Counted from the first letter of the stretch, positions 27,672-36,790 are shown. The stretch: DNA of 64,000 nucleotides from Burkholderiaceae bacterium (GCA_023954015.1 JAMLIS010000001.1:1-64000); one strand, 5' to 3'. Made by a program: numbers and translations. The notes: a model not told the origin generated them from the letters alone.

Positions 27672-29714
27672 CTAGACGATCAGCACGTCCTCGCCGGTCT
27701 CGTGCAGCACCGTCCCGCCGAAGGGGCGCACCGCAGGTGCGGGCGCACAGGCGGCACGCATCGACGGCGCGGGCGGGCGCTGCGCTGTGGGTACGCCGCG
27801 GGGCGCCGGGCAGTCGATCGCCGCTGCCACCGCGCGCAGGAAGGCCTCGTAGTTCGGATCGCCGGGCGTGCGTGCCAGGCCGCGCAGCACCTTCAGCAGG
27901 ATCGGCTTGGACAACGGCGGCAGCCCGAGCAGCACGTCGAGCGCGCGCGTGAGCTGGGCGGTTCCGACTTCGTCGGGGGTGGCCGCCGGAGGCGGCACCT
28001 CGAGCAGCGCCGCCGCATCGGCGAGTGCGTCCCGCGTGCTGCGCGCGGAAGCTTCGCCGATCGCCGCAGCCATCGCGAACAACGCCGCCAGCGCCCGGCT
28101 GTGCTCGGTGCGCGGCAGGTTCGCGCGCCGCGCCCGCGGGCCCGCCGGCGACGCAGGCAGCAGCCGATGCCGGGCGAGCGTGTAGTAGACCCATTCGGAC
28201 GAATCGATGCGTCCGTCGCGCTCGACGACGCGCCGGCACCGGTCGAGCAGCTCGCGTCGATGCGCACTGCTCCAGCGCCGGACGCGCGCAAGCAGCAGTT
28301 CGAGCAGCGGCACGCGCAGCGCTGCACCGGCCGGCGACAGCACCCAGGCGAGGACCGCACGCAGCTCGGTGTCCTGCGCCTGCTCGCCGGGCGCGACGGC
28401 GGATTCGTGCAGTACACCGCCGACCAGGGCCTCGAGCCAGCGCGCGGCGCTGTCGTACCGGAGCGAGGCGGCGCGGATGCGCTCGACGAGTCGTGCGGCC
28501 GGAGAGGTCGCATCCGCATCGGCGTCGTCGAACGAGCCCCTGCCGGGCGCCGCGCCGATCGCCGGAAGCCAGTGCGCCACGTCGGCCCGCCCGATGCGCA
28601 CCGGCACGTAGGGAATCGCTTCGTGCCCGGCCGCTGCGTCGCGCCTGCTCGACACGAAGCCGGGCGTCGACGCGAGGGCGGACGCGATCGCGCCGGGCGT
28701 TCGACTCTCGCCGGGCGTTGCGCCGGCGTCGGCGCCGGCGGGGGGAATCGGCGGCATCCAGCGGCCGTACAGGCGCCGGATGCGTTCGCGCAACGGCGGG
28801 TGCGTGCTCAGCAGATCGCCGCGGATCGACGGGGACACGAGCAGGAAATGCGCGACGACCGGCGCGTAGGCGGCGGCCAGCGCAGCCGGTCTCTCGCCGG
28901 CGATGCGACGCAACGCGCTACCCAGGCCGTCGCGGTCGCGCGTGAACTGCACGGCAAGCGCGTCGGCGAGGTACTCGCGCTGACGGCTGATTCCCGCGCG
29001 CAACAGATGCGCCGCGACGAGGCCCAGCCGGCCGGTGGCGAACACGATCGCACCGGCGACCGCGAGCCCGATGCGCAGCGGAAAGAAGCGCTGCGCCGAA
29101 GCGGAATCGCCGAATGCCGATGCGAGCATGCGCGCGCCGAACAGGTGAAGCGAGAGCAATCCGTAGAGCGCGCCCGCGAGACGCGCGTTCGCGGCGCTGT
29201 CGCCGCCGACGACGTGCGCGATCTCGTGTGCGACGACCCCCTGCAGTTCGGCGCGCCCGAGGCGCTCGAGCGCGCCGCGCGTGACGAAGACCGCGGCCTG
29301 CGCCGGGCTGTCGCCGGCGGCGAGCGCGTTGATCGATGGATCGTCGAGCACGTACAGCGCGGGAACCGGCACGCCGGCGCCGATCGACGCTTCCTCGGCG
29401 ACGTCGCGCAGCCGGTGGTGCAGCGGGTCGGCATCGTCGATCGCGCGCGCGCCGAGCCGCTCGGCCAGCACCGGCGCACCGTCGCGCAGCCGCTGCGTCT
29501 CGATCCACGCACCGCCGAGGACGATCAGCAGCGTGACGAAGGTGTTCGTCCCGAGAAAGAAGCGCGGCGGCGCCAGTCCGTTGGCGAGCAGGCGCCACGC
29601 GGCGAAGGCCGAGACGTCGACCACGACGACGACGCCGGCCAGCGCGAGCACGAACAGCGCGAGAAGGCGGCGAGAGCGCATCCGCGCCCGATCCTGATGG
29701 GCGAAGAAATCCAT
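27672..29714 (-). CDS. M48 family membrane metalloprotease
   Basis: 680 residues from the ATG at 29714 (MDFFAHQDRARMR, the usual start of this family); a GTG at 29756 would add 14 residues. Two membrane helices (about 15-40 and 50-75) precede the zinc protease domain with HEIAH at residues 163-167 and the third ligand region RQREYLADALAVQF. A long C-terminal extension (about 330-680) without known motifs follows, typical of the LemA-linked subfamily. It is probably involved in membrane protein quality control. It is transcribed after lemA. Confidence 0.9.
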   Translation of the reverse strand: MDFFAHQDRARMRSRRLLALFVLALAGVVVVVDVSAFAAWRLLANGLAPPRFFLGTNTFVTLLIVLGGAWIETQRLRDGAPVLAERLGARAIDDADPLHHRLRDVAEEASIGAGVPVPALYVLDDPSINALAAGDSPAQAAVFVTRGALERLGRAELQGVVAHEIAHVVGGDSAANARLAGALYGLLSLHLFGARMLASAFGDSASAQRFFPLRIGLAVAGAIVFATGRLGLVAAHLLRAGISRQREYLADALAVQFTRDRDGLGSALRRIAGERPAALAAAYAPVVAHFLLVSPSIRGDLLSTHPPLRERIRRLYGRWMPPIPPAGADAGATPGESRTPGAIASALASTPGFVSSRRDAAAGHEAIPYVPVRIGRADVAHWLPAIGAAPGRGSFDDADADATSPAARLVERIRAASLRYDSAARWLEALVGGVLHESAVAPGEQAQDTELRAVLAWVLSPAGAALRVPLLELLLARVRRWSSAHRRELLDRCRRVVERDGRIDSSEWVYYTLARHRLLPASPAGPRARRANLPRTEHSRALAALFAMAAAIGEASARSTRDALADAAALLEVPPPAATPDEVGTAQLTRALDVLLGLPPLSKPILLKVLRGLARTPGDPNYEAFLRAVAAAIDCPAPRGVPTAQRPPAPSMRAACAPAPAVRPFGGTVLHETGEDVLIV

Positions 29715-29801
29715 CAGGGTGTGTGTTCGCTCGCGAACTGCAGGCGAGTCCGACACGCCCGACGGGAACGGGCGGGCATCGCGGGTCGGTTCACCGCTTC
29801 C

Positions 29802-30395
29802 TCAGAGTGCGACGGGAATCGCCTGGCGCTCCTGCGCCGACGCGGTCGCACGCAGCGTGCTCGAGCGGCGAAAACCGCAGAGCGTCGCGACGAGCGATGC
29901 CGGGAAGGACTCGATCGCCGTGTTGTAGGACATCACCTGGTCGTTGAAGGCCTGGCGCGAAAATCCGATGCGGTTCTCGGTGCTGCGCAGCTCCTCGGTG
30001 AGGCGGCGAACCGTCTCGTCGGCCTGCAGCTTCGGATACTGCTCGACGAGCGCCATCAATCTCGACAGCGGCGAGGCCAGCGCGACCTCCGCGGCGTCCA
30101 GCGCGTCGAGCGCCGGCTTGTGGCGCGGGCGTTCGCGCGCCGCGTCGCGGGCATCGCTCGCGCGCTGGCGCGCCGCGATCACCGCCTCGAGCGTCTGGCG
30201 CTCGTGCACGAGATAGGCGCGCGTGGCCGAGACGAGGTTCGGGATCAGGTCGTAGCGGCGCTTCAACTGCACGTCGATCTGCGCGTAGGCGTTCTGCCAG
30301 CGATTGCGCAATTCGACGAAGCGGTTGTACGCGGACACGGCCCACGCGAGCGCGACGACGAGCACCGCCACTGCAGCGAGCAACACGTTGGTCAT
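29802..30395 (-). CDS. lemA: LemA family protein
   Basis: 197 residues with one N-terminal membrane helix (MTNVLLAAVAVLVVALAWAV) and a helical cytoplasmic or periplasmic domain. The LemA signatures NRWQNAYAQIDVQLKRRYDLIPNL (partly), YPKLQADE and FNDQVMSYNTAIESFP are present. The family commonly pairs with M48 proteases, as here; the molecular role is unclear. The 172 nt upstream, before the dolP stop in transcription order, show no gene. Confidence 0.94.
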   Translation of the reverse strand: MTNVLLAAVAVLVVALAWAVSAYNRFVELRNRWQNAYAQIDVQLKRRYDLIPNLVSATRAYLVHERQTLEAVIAARQRASDARDAARERPRHKPALDALDAAEVALASPLSRLMALVEQYPKLQADETVRRLTEELRSTENRIGFSRQAFNDQVMSYNTAIESFPASLVATLCGFRRSSTLRATASAQERQAIPVAL

Positions 30396-30567
30396 GCGGT
30401 CACCGGAGGCCGGCCGTGCGAAACGATGCGCGAATTGTCCGCTGTTTCGCGCGCGAAACCGTTGTCTTCGCGGGCCGCTCGTCGGACGCGCGGGCGCATC
30501 CGTCCGTCGCTGTTGCGCGCGCGCGTATCGCGCGTCGCCGAGGGCGGAACGCCTGGACGAAAGCGCG

Positions 30568-31203
30568 CTAGCGCGGCTTCGGCGCCGGCTTCAGGTTCGC
30601 CGCTTCCTCTTCGGTGATGTACTCGAAGACAGTGACGACGCGCTGCACGCCGGCGACGCGACTGGCGACCTGTGCGGCACGGTCGGCCTCGCGGCGCGAC
30701 AGCAGGCCCATCAGGTATACCGTGCCCGCTTCGGTGACGACCTTGATCGTGTTCGCCTGCAGGTCCGCCGCGTCGACGAAGGCGGCCTTCACGCGCGCGG
30801 TGATCGCCGCGTCGGCCGCGCTCGTGCTGAGCGACGGGACGCCGGCGACCTGCAATTCATTGTGGATCGATCGCACGTTCGGCAGCTCGGCGACGATCGC
30901 CTCCGCCGTTCGCTTGTCGCGCTCGTTGGCGACCTGCCCCGTCAGCAGGACCTTGCGGTTGTAGCTGGTGACGCTCACGCCGCTGCCGATGCGTTCGCGG
31001 ATCTGCGCGGCGGCCTTCAGTTCGATGGCCTGGTCTTCGGTCTGCGCCCCTACCGTGCGACGATCGAGTGCGGCGAGCGTGCCCACCGCGGCGCCGGTGG
31101 CGACCACCGGAATGCAGCCCGATGCACCCAGCGATGCCGCCACCAGCGTCGCGGCGAGAAGCGAACGGCGCAGATGCATTTTCTTCGAGGTCGTGTCGTT
31201 CAT
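30568..31203 (-). CDS. dolP: BON domain outer-membrane lipoprotein (DolP/YraP family)
   Basis: 211 residues from the ATG at 31203. It has a lipoprotein signal with lipobox ASGC (about residue 30) and two BON domains (about 60-125 and 135-205; VTSYNRKVLLTGQV, then VVTEAGTVYLMGLL). DolP binds anionic phospholipids at the outer membrane and supports envelope integrity and the BAM complex. It lies after diaA, as in E. coli. The frame to 31251 overlaps diaA and is not preferred. Confidence 0.93.
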   Translation of the reverse strand: MNDTTSKKMHLRRSLLAATLVAASLGASGCIPVVATGAAVGTLAALDRRTVGAQTEDQAIELKAAAQIRERIGSGVSVTSYNRKVLLTGQVANERDKRTAEAIVAELPNVRSIHNELQVAGVPSLSTSAADAAITARVKAAFVDAADLQANTIKVVTEAGTVYLMGLLSRREADRAAQVASRVAGVQRVVTVFEYITEEEAANLKPAPKPR

Positions 31204-31225
31204 TCGGTTTCTCCGCGATTGCCGT

Positions 31226-31816
31226 TCAGTCGTCGCCCAGCAGCGACGCATCGATGCCGTCGCACAGGCAGTGAAGGATCAGCAGGTGCACTTCCTGGAT
31301 GCGTGCCGTGCGCTCGTGCGGTACGCACAGGTGCACGTCGTCGTCTCCGAGCAGGCTCGCCATGCGACCGCCGCCGCGGCCGGTGAGCGCGACCACGACC
31401 AGGTCGCGCTCGTGCGCGACCTCCACCGCAGCGACGACGTTCGGCGAATTGCCGCTCGTGGAGATCGCGACGAGCACGTCGCCTTCGCGGCCGAGCGCCC
31501 GCACCTGCCGCGCGAAGACCTGCTCGAAGGCGTAGTCGTTCCCGACGGCCGTGAGGATCGAAGTGTCGGTGGTCAACGCGATCGCGGCGAGTTCGGGGCG
31601 CTCGCGCTCGTAACGCCCGACGAGCTCGGCCGCGAGGTGCTGGCTGTCGGCGGCCGATCCGCCGTTGCCGCAGACGAGGATCTTGCGATCGGATGCGAGC
31701 GCGGCGGTCAGCCTGTCGACGGCCGCCGCGATCGGCGCTGCCAGCGTGGCAGCCGCTTCGCGCTTCAGCTCGGCACTCTCTTCGAACTGCTTTCGGATGC
31801 GATCGGTGAGGCTCAT
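31226..31816 (-). CDS. diaA: SIS-domain phosphoheptose isomerase / DnaA-initiator-associating protein homologue
   Basis: 196 residues with a SIS fold: ILVCGNGGSAADSQHLAAELVGRYE, ALTTDTSILTAVGNDYAFEQVF, and VAISTSGNSPNVVAAV. The family includes GmhA (sedoheptulose 7-phosphate isomerase) and DiaA (stimulates DnaA loading). The position between yraN and dolP matches diaA in E. coli. The sequence also keeps the GmhA-like active-site pattern (GNGGSAADSQH, TSGNSxN), and in betaproteobacteria this gene may serve as GmhA; both roles are possible. A TATAAT (31864-31869) lies upstream. Confidence 0.88.
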   Translation of the reverse strand: MSLTDRIRKQFEESAELKREAAATLAAPIAAAVDRLTAALASDRKILVCGNGGSAADSQHLAAELVGRYERERPELAAIALTTDTSILTAVGNDYAFEQVFARQVRALGREGDVLVAISTSGNSPNVVAAVEVAHERDLVVVALTGRGGGRMASLLGDDDVHLCVPHERTARIQEVHLLILHCLCDGIDASLLGDD

Positions 31817-31909
31817 TCGCGGGCGGCCTCGCGCGCTGCGCACTGGGCTCGAGGGTCGCGGCGATTATACGGCGCGGCGTATCGCGAGCACGGCGTGGAA
31901 CGCGCCGCG

Positions 31910-32260
31910 TCAGAACGCGCCGCGGATCCAGTCGAGCTGCGATCCTTCGAAGGCGCACACATCGAAGCGGCACGGTGGCCATCGGTCGCCGTAGCGCCGG
32001 TTCAGCCAGCGCTGCGCTTCGCGCTGCAGGCGCCGGCGCTTGGCCGCGTCGACCGATGCCGCGGCACCGCCGAAGCCGTCGCTTGCGCGTGCGCGCACCT
32101 CGACGAAGACGATGGCGTCGCCGTCGCGCATGACGAGATCGATCTCGCCGAGCCGGCTCGCCGCGTTGCGCTCGACGAGCGAGAGACCCGCGCCGACGAG
32201 AACGGCGAGCGCGCGCTCCTCGGCGGCGTCGCCGCGCATCTGCGTCTGCGAACGTCGCAT
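31910..32260 (-). CDS. yraN: YraN family (UPF0102) predicted endonuclease-like protein
   Basis: 116 residues, opening MRRSQTQMRGDAAEERAL, with the restriction-endonuclease-like core RNAASRLGEIDLVMRDGDAIVFVEVRARA (Glu, Asp and Glu-x-Arg positions). The family is predicted nuclease-like, with an unproven role. The ATG overlaps the lpoA stop by one base (TGATG), so translation is probably coupled. Order and strand match the E. coli yraL-M-N-diaA-P block. Confidence 0.92.
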   Translation of the reverse strand: MRRSQTQMRGDAAEERALAVLVGAGLSLVERNAASRLGEIDLVMRDGDAIVFVEVRARASDGFGGAAASVDAAKRRRLQREAQRWLNRRYGDRWPPCRFDVCAFEGSQLDWIRGAF

Positions 32261-33435
32261 CACGGCGGGCCGATGGGCACGAGAACGCCGTCGCGATATT
32301 CCGCGAGCACGCCTTCGCGCGAGAGCCTCCTGCCGTCGACCGACAGGCGCAGTCGGCCGGTGACGCCGTCGAGCGCAATGACGGGCGCGCGATCGAGAAG
32401 CAGCCGGGCGACGCGAAACGCGTCGATACCCAACGCATAGAGCTTCTGCAACTCGAGATTCATGTCGGCGGGGCGGGGATATGCCATCACCGCCGCAGCG
32501 TCGGGCTGCACGCGCCACGGAAGATCGATCAGGCGCACGCCGTCGAGTTCGGGGGAGCGCACCGGGAACGGCACTCCGCCGTCCAGCCCGGGCAGTACCG
32601 CGCCGGTGTTCAGGCGCGACGTGCCGTAGATCGCCACGCCGGCGCCGAGCGCGACGCGCACCGCCTGCGCAAGCACCGGCTGGCCGGCAACGAAGAAGAC
32701 GTCCGCGCGCAGCGGCTCGAGCTTCGCGAGCACGCGCGCCGCGCTCGGGTTCGCGAATTCGACCGGATCGTAGACGTCGCCGCCGCGCTCTCGCCAGCGT
32801 TCGGCGAAGGCGCCGCCGCTGCGCGCTGCCAGCGCGCTTTCGTCCTGCACGATCGCGGCGCGCGGGCGCTTCGCGACGAGGGCGGCCTCGTCGTAGGCGA
32901 TCGACGCAGCCTGGCGCGCCTCCGACTCGATCGACAAGCCGAGCGAGAGCATGTTCGGCGCCAGCGCACGTCCTTCGCTCTGGTTCAGCGCGAGCGTGAA
33001 CATCGGCGGCGCGCCCGCGTCGGCGATCAGCGCGACCGCGTCGCGCGTCAGGGGTCCGATCACCATCGAGAAGCCCCGCTGCACGAGTTCGTCGTACAGC
33101 CCGCGCAGCGCAACGAGGTCGAGATCGACCTCGACGACCTCGACGGTGATGCCCGATCCGTCGCGCGCATGCGCAGCGCGAACGCCTGCGACGAGCGCGT
33201 TCGTGGCGCGACGGTACACCCCCTCGGACGGCGGCACGAACAGCGCGATGCCGATCGAACCCTCGCCGAAGCGCTCGCGCTGGTGCGAGGCGACGCCGCG
33301 TCCTTCCGATTCCTGCGTGCTTGTCTCGTCCTGCGCCTGCGCCGAGAATGCGGGCGCGGCCAGCGCGGCTGCGCCGAGCAGCGCGCGAAGCAGGAAACGC
33401 CGTGAAGGTCGCGGGAGGGTCGACGTGTCGGACAT
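32260..33435 (-). CDS. lpoA: LpoA-type penicillin-binding protein activator (LppC family)
   Basis: 391 residues with a periplasmic-binding-protein-like fold of the LppC/YraM family (IGIALFVPPSEGVYRRATNALV, FSMVIGPLTRDAVALI, MFTLALNQSEGR). In E. coli LpoA is an outer-membrane lipoprotein that activates PBP1A. Here the signal region (about 1-34) reads PSRRFLLRALLGAAALAAPAFS with twin arginines and no lipobox cysteine, so it looks soluble and periplasmic, possibly Tat-exported. Only the C-terminal LppC domain is present; the N-terminal TPR domain is missing. It is divergent from rsmI with 15 nt between start codons. Confidence 0.87.
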   Translation of the reverse strand: MSDTSTLPRPSRRFLLRALLGAAALAAPAFSAQAQDETSTQESEGRGVASHQRERFGEGSIGIALFVPPSEGVYRRATNALVAGVRAAHARDGSGITVEVVEVDLDLVALRGLYDELVQRGFSMVIGPLTRDAVALIADAGAPPMFTLALNQSEGRALAPNMLSLGLSIESEARQAASIAYDEAALVAKRPRAAIVQDESALAARSGGAFAERWRERGGDVYDPVEFANPSAARVLAKLEPLRADVFFVAGQPVLAQAVRVALGAGVAIYGTSRLNTGAVLPGLDGGVPFPVRSPELDGVRLIDLPWRVQPDAAAVMAYPRPADMNLELQKLYALGIDAFRVARLLLDRAPVIALDGVTGRLRLSVDGRRLSREGVLAEYRDGVLVPIGPP

Positions 33436-33450
33436 CAGCGCAGCGATTCA

Positions 33451-34419
33451 ATGAGCGGTTCGACAGGCAGCGTCGAGCCCGGCTCATTATATGTAGTGGC
33501 CACGCCGATCGGGCATCTGTCGGATATCGGAGGCCGTGCGGCCGAGGTCCTGCGCGAAGTCGATCTGGTGGCGGCGGAAGACACCCGCACGACGCGCGTG
33601 CTGCTCGAACACCTCGGCGCGCATCCGCAGACGATGTCGGCGCATCGACACAACGAACACGCGGCCGCGCGGCGCATCGTCGAAGCGCTCGGCGCCGGTC
33701 GAAGCGTCGCGCTGGTCAGCGACGCGGGCACGCCTGCCGTCAGCGACCCCGGCGCCCGCATCGTCGACGACGTGCGCCGGGCGGGCCATCGCGTCGTTCC
33801 GGTGCCCGGACCGTCGGCACCGCTCGCGCTGGTCTCGGCCAGCGGATTGGTCGAGGGACCGTTTCACTTCGAGGGCTTCCTGCCGGCGCGCGCGAAAGCG
33901 CGCGACGCGCGACTGGCGCAGCTCGCCCGCATGCCGCATCCGTTCGTGCTCTTCGAAGCCCCGCACCGCATCGCGCAGACGCTCGCCGCGATCGCGCGCG
34001 CGAGCGGCGCCGGCTCGCGCATCGCGATCGGTCGCGAATTGACCAAGCGCTACGAGGAGATCCACGTCTGCGACGTGGCCGACGCGACCGCCTGGCTCGA
34101 CGCCGACGAGAACCGGCTACGCGGCGAGTACGTGCTCGTCGTCTCGCCGGCAGCGGCGGTCGACGACGGGCAAGGCGCGGCGGGCGGCGCAGCGGTCGAC
34201 GTCGCCGCGCTGCTGTCGGAACTGCTCGCCGAGATCCCGCTCAGCCGCGCAGTGCGGCTCGTCGGCCGCGTGACCTCGGTGCCGCGCCGGACGCTCTATG
34301 CGATGGCGCTCGCCACGGCGCATCGCGTCGGCGCGAACGCGGTCGACGAGGGCGATGCAGGCGAGCGCAGCGCAGGAAAGGAGCCCGCGGCGGACGACGC
34401 CGAGGACGAAAGGGGCTGA
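33451..34419 (+). CDS. rsmI: 16S rRNA (cytidine(1402)-2'-O)-methyltransferase
   Basis: 322 residues of a tetrapyrrole-methylase fold. It has LYVVATPIGHLSDIGGRA, VAAEDTRTTRVLL, SDAGTPAVSDPG, VPGPSAPLALVSASGL, HFEGFLP and LTKRYEEIHV. It 2'-O-methylates C1402 in the decoding region of 16S rRNA with SAM. The start ATG at 33451 has the divergent lpoA start only 15 nt away. The C-terminal region after about residue 230 is Ala-rich, with an acidic tail. Confidence 0.94.
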   Translation: MSGSTGSVEPGSLYVVATPIGHLSDIGGRAAEVLREVDLVAAEDTRTTRVLLEHLGAHPQTMSAHRHNEHAAARRIVEALGAGRSVALVSDAGTPAVSDPGARIVDDVRRAGHRVVPVPGPSAPLALVSASGLVEGPFHFEGFLPARAKARDARLAQLARMPHPFVLFEAPHRIAQTLAAIARASGAGSRIAIGRELTKRYEEIHVCDVADATAWLDADENRLRGEYVLVVSPAAAVDDGQGAAGGAAVDVAALLSELLAEIPLSRAVRLVGRVTSVPRRTLYAMALATAHRVGANAVDEGDAGERSAGKEPAADDAEDERG

Positions 34420-34425
34420 CCAGCC

Positions 34426-34445
34426 CGCAGCGGTGTGCCGCTGCG
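34426..34445. terminator. Hairpin between convergent rsmI and rlpA
   Basis: An 8-bp perfect stem with TGTG loop (CGCAGCGG / CCGCTGCG) starts 7 nt after the rsmI stop. No T-run follows on either strand. It could act in rsmI 3' end formation or, read on the other strand, after rlpA. Confidence 0.35.
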
Positions 34446-34562
34446 ACGGAGCATTGCGGCGCAGTCGGTCTTCGGGCGGATCATGTCCGCGGCCGCGCGT
34501 GTGCACCGGTCGACGCCCCCGTCTCGACGCACGCACCAGCGAGGTGGCGAGCGCCGGGGCGC

Positions 34563-35969
34563 TCATCGAGAGACCGCGAACGGCCGCAGTGCAGTTGCGC
34601 TGCGTACTCGGGCAGCTGCGTCGAGCGCGTGCCGGCGCTGCGGCCACGGCCCGGCCTGCACCTTGTACAGACCGCCTTCATGGTGAACATCGAAACGGGC
34701 GCCGAGCCAGGCGAGTTCGCGACGGAACCGTTCGAGTGCAGCGCGTGCACCGTCCGCGGAAGCGAATGCGCCGAGCTGCAGCCAGAAACCCGGTGCGCTC
34801 GCGTGCGCAGCGGCGGCGCCGGGCAGCGGCGCACGCGACGGCGGCACGGCGAACGCTGCACGGGAGGCCGATCCGGGTACGGGTGCAGCCGGCGTGTACG
34901 ACGCGGCAGGCGTGTTCGACGCGGCCGAGGGGTTCGACGCGGCAGGCGCACCGGACGATCCCTGCATCGTGACGCCGGCGACCGGCGGCGTCGCCGCGAG
35001 GGAAGCGCCCACTTCCCGCGACGCTTGCTCGTCGCGCGATCGACTCCCGTCCGTGAAGCTCGTCTCGACGACGAGCCGGTCCGGCGCCTGCTGGCGATCC
35101 GGCCCGGGGGCCGGCGAACCGGCCGTCGAGGAAACGGACCCCGGCGAACCGGCCCCCGATGCACCGGCCCCTGACGCACCGGCCGCGGATGCACCAGCTG
35201 CTGCGGAGGCACCGACCGCGGATGCACCGGCCGCGGACGAGCCCACCGGCCGCGAGCCGTCCGTCGCTACCGCCGACGACGAAACCATGAGCCGTACCGG
35301 CGGATCATCGGAGCCCGCCGCAGCAACGCCCGCAGCACCGTCCGCCGCAGCACCGCCCGCTGCCGTCAGTGTCGGCGCATCGAAGCGCGTGATCGCCTCG
35401 ACCTCGACCTCGGCGCTGCCCGCCTCGACGAAGCCGAGCCTGGCCGCCGCGGTGTACGAAAGATCGATCACCCGGTTCTGCAGGAACGGGCCGCGATCGT
35501 TGACGCGGACGACGACGCTGCGGCCGGTGTCCGTGCGCGTCACGCGAACGTAGCTCGGTATCGGCAGCGTCGGGTGCGCCGCCGTCATCGCGTACATGTC
35601 GTAGGGCTCGCCGCTCGAGGTCGGCTTGCCGTGATAGCGCCTGCCGTACCACGACGCGATGCCGCGCTCGCGATAGGGCGCGAGCGCGCTCATCGGCGTG
35701 TAGGTGCGCCCGAACACGGTGTACGGACGCGCGCTGCTCGCGAGCAGCGGCTCGGCGCGCGGCACCGCGTCGGGTATCGCCGCCACGTCGGCCGGCGACA
35801 GTCGTCCCGGGCCGTCGTCGAGGTAGTAGCCGCCGCCGCGCGTCGCTGCCGGTGTCGCGCCCATCGTCGCGTCACCGGCACCCGATCCGATGCGCGTGCC
35901 CTTCGACGTCGAACACGCGCCGAGCCCGACCAGCAACGGCACGACGACGAGCCACATCGCCGCCCTCAT
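34563..35969 (-). CDS. rlpA: RlpA septal-ring lytic transglycosylase family lipoprotein with SPOR domain
   Basis: 468 residues. It has a lipoprotein signal with lipobox LGAC (about 19), an RlpA/double-psi barrel domain (about 100-195; GIASWYGRRYHGKPTSSGE, VVVRVNDRGPF with the Asp-Arg motif) and a C-terminal SPOR domain (about 395-465; FWLQLGAFASADGARAAL). It cleaves denuded glycan strands at the septum. The region between (about 205-390) is a long Ala/Ser/Gly low-complexity linker with repeats such as GASAAGASGAG. It overlaps the cobalamin-binding-protein gene by 4 nt. Confidence 0.93.
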   Translation of the reverse strand: MRAAMWLVVVPLLVGLGACSTSKGTRIGSGAGDATMGATPAATRGGGYYLDDGPGRLSPADVAAIPDAVPRAEPLLASSARPYTVFGRTYTPMSALAPYRERGIASWYGRRYHGKPTSSGEPYDMYAMTAAHPTLPIPSYVRVTRTDTGRSVVVRVNDRGPFLQNRVIDLSYTAAARLGFVEAGSAEVEVEAITRFDAPTLTAAGGAAADGAAGVAAAGSDDPPVRLMVSSSAVATDGSRPVGSSAAGASAVGASAAAGASAAGASGAGASGAGSPGSVSSTAGSPAPGPDRQQAPDRLVVETSFTDGSRSRDEQASREVGASLAATPPVAGVTMQGSSGAPAASNPSAASNTPAASYTPAAPVPGSASRAAFAVPPSRAPLPGAAAAHASAPGFWLQLGAFASADGARAALERFRRELAWLGARFDVHHEGGLYKVQAGPWPQRRHALDAAARVRSATALRPFAVSR

Positions 35970-36754
35970 TGCGCTTCCCCCCCTTGCCCTTCGCCGTCGT
36001 CGAGCGCGCGCTCGATCGCGTCGCGATAACCGAGCAGATAGTGCAGTCCGTCGATCGCGCGCGTGCCGTACCAGGAAGTCATCTCGCCGTCGATGGTCGC
36101 GAACATCGGCGACGCTCGACCGCTCGAGCGCTGCAGCGCAGTTCGATGCCGCTCGAGGAACCGGTACGGTTCGGAGGACAGCAGCACGATGCGCGCGCCT
36201 CGCGCATCGACCGACGGATCGTCGACCACCGGATAGCGCGGCTGCTCGTGCGCGACGACCGAGCGCAGTCCGGCCGCCGCAAGCATGTGCGCGACGAAGG
36301 TCTCGCGTCCGATGCTCATCCACGGATCCTTCCAGATCAGGTACAGCACGTCGACCGTAGCGAAGCGCCGAGTGCGCAAGCGATGCATCGCTTCGCGCTG
36401 CCGCTCGACGTGGCGCCGCGCGGCTTCGCGCACGCCGAAGCGCTCGCCGAAGGACTCGATCAACGCGAGGTTGTCGTCGACGGTGATCGGATGCGTGACG
36501 ACGATCTCGGGAACGAACCCGGCGAGGCGATCGACCAGCGGCTTCTCGTTCTCGTCGACGTTGACGACGACGTGCGTGGGCGCCAGCGCGCGCACGCGCT
36601 CCACGTCGAAGTCCTTCGTGCCGCCGACCCTGGGGACGTCGCGCAGCGCTTGGCGCGGATGGATGCAGAAGCCGGTGCGCCCGACCAGCCGGTCGCGCAG
36701 CCCCAGCTGGCAGAGCAGCTCGGTCAGGCTCGGCACGAGCGAGACGATGCGCAT
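35966..36754 (-). CDS. Cobalamin-binding-protein (BtuF-like) homologue without signal peptide
   Basis: 262 residues from the ATG at 36754 (MRIVSLVPSLTELLCQLGL), with GAAGG-type Shine-Dalgarno; a GTG at 36787 would add 11 residues. It shows the helical-backbone metal receptor fold of BtuF/FhuD-like ABC substrate-binding proteins: VGGTKDFDVERVRALAPTHVVVN and VTHPITVDDNLALI. No signal peptide is visible, so it may work in the cytoplasm, or the start may be wrong. It overlaps rlpA (ATGA) and follows dsbA by 36 nt. Cobalamin or haem binding is inference from family. Confidence 0.82.
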   Translation of the reverse strand: MRIVSLVPSLTELLCQLGLRDRLVGRTGFCIHPRQALRDVPRVGGTKDFDVERVRALAPTHVVVNVDENEKPLVDRLAGFVPEIVVTHPITVDDNLALIESFGERFGVREAARRHVERQREAMHRLRTRRFATVDVLYLIWKDPWMSIGRETFVAHMLAAAGLRSVVAHEQPRYPVVDDPSVDARGARIVLLSSEPYRFLERHRTALQRSSGRASPMFATIDGEMTSWYGTRAIDGLHYLLGYRDAIERALDDGEGQGGEAQ

Positions 36755-36790
36755 CGCGCCTTCGCCCGCGGCCGCGCGATGCGTCACCGC

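Noticed and set aside
27702..30617. A 971-codon plus-strand frame opposite the M48 protease and lemA
   Set aside because: It is an antisense shadow, rich in Arg and Ala, without motifs, over two clear genes.
34420..34562. Possible RNase P RNA next to rsmI
   Set aside because: The spacer is only 143 nt and lacks the conserved P4 segments; only a small hairpin is present.
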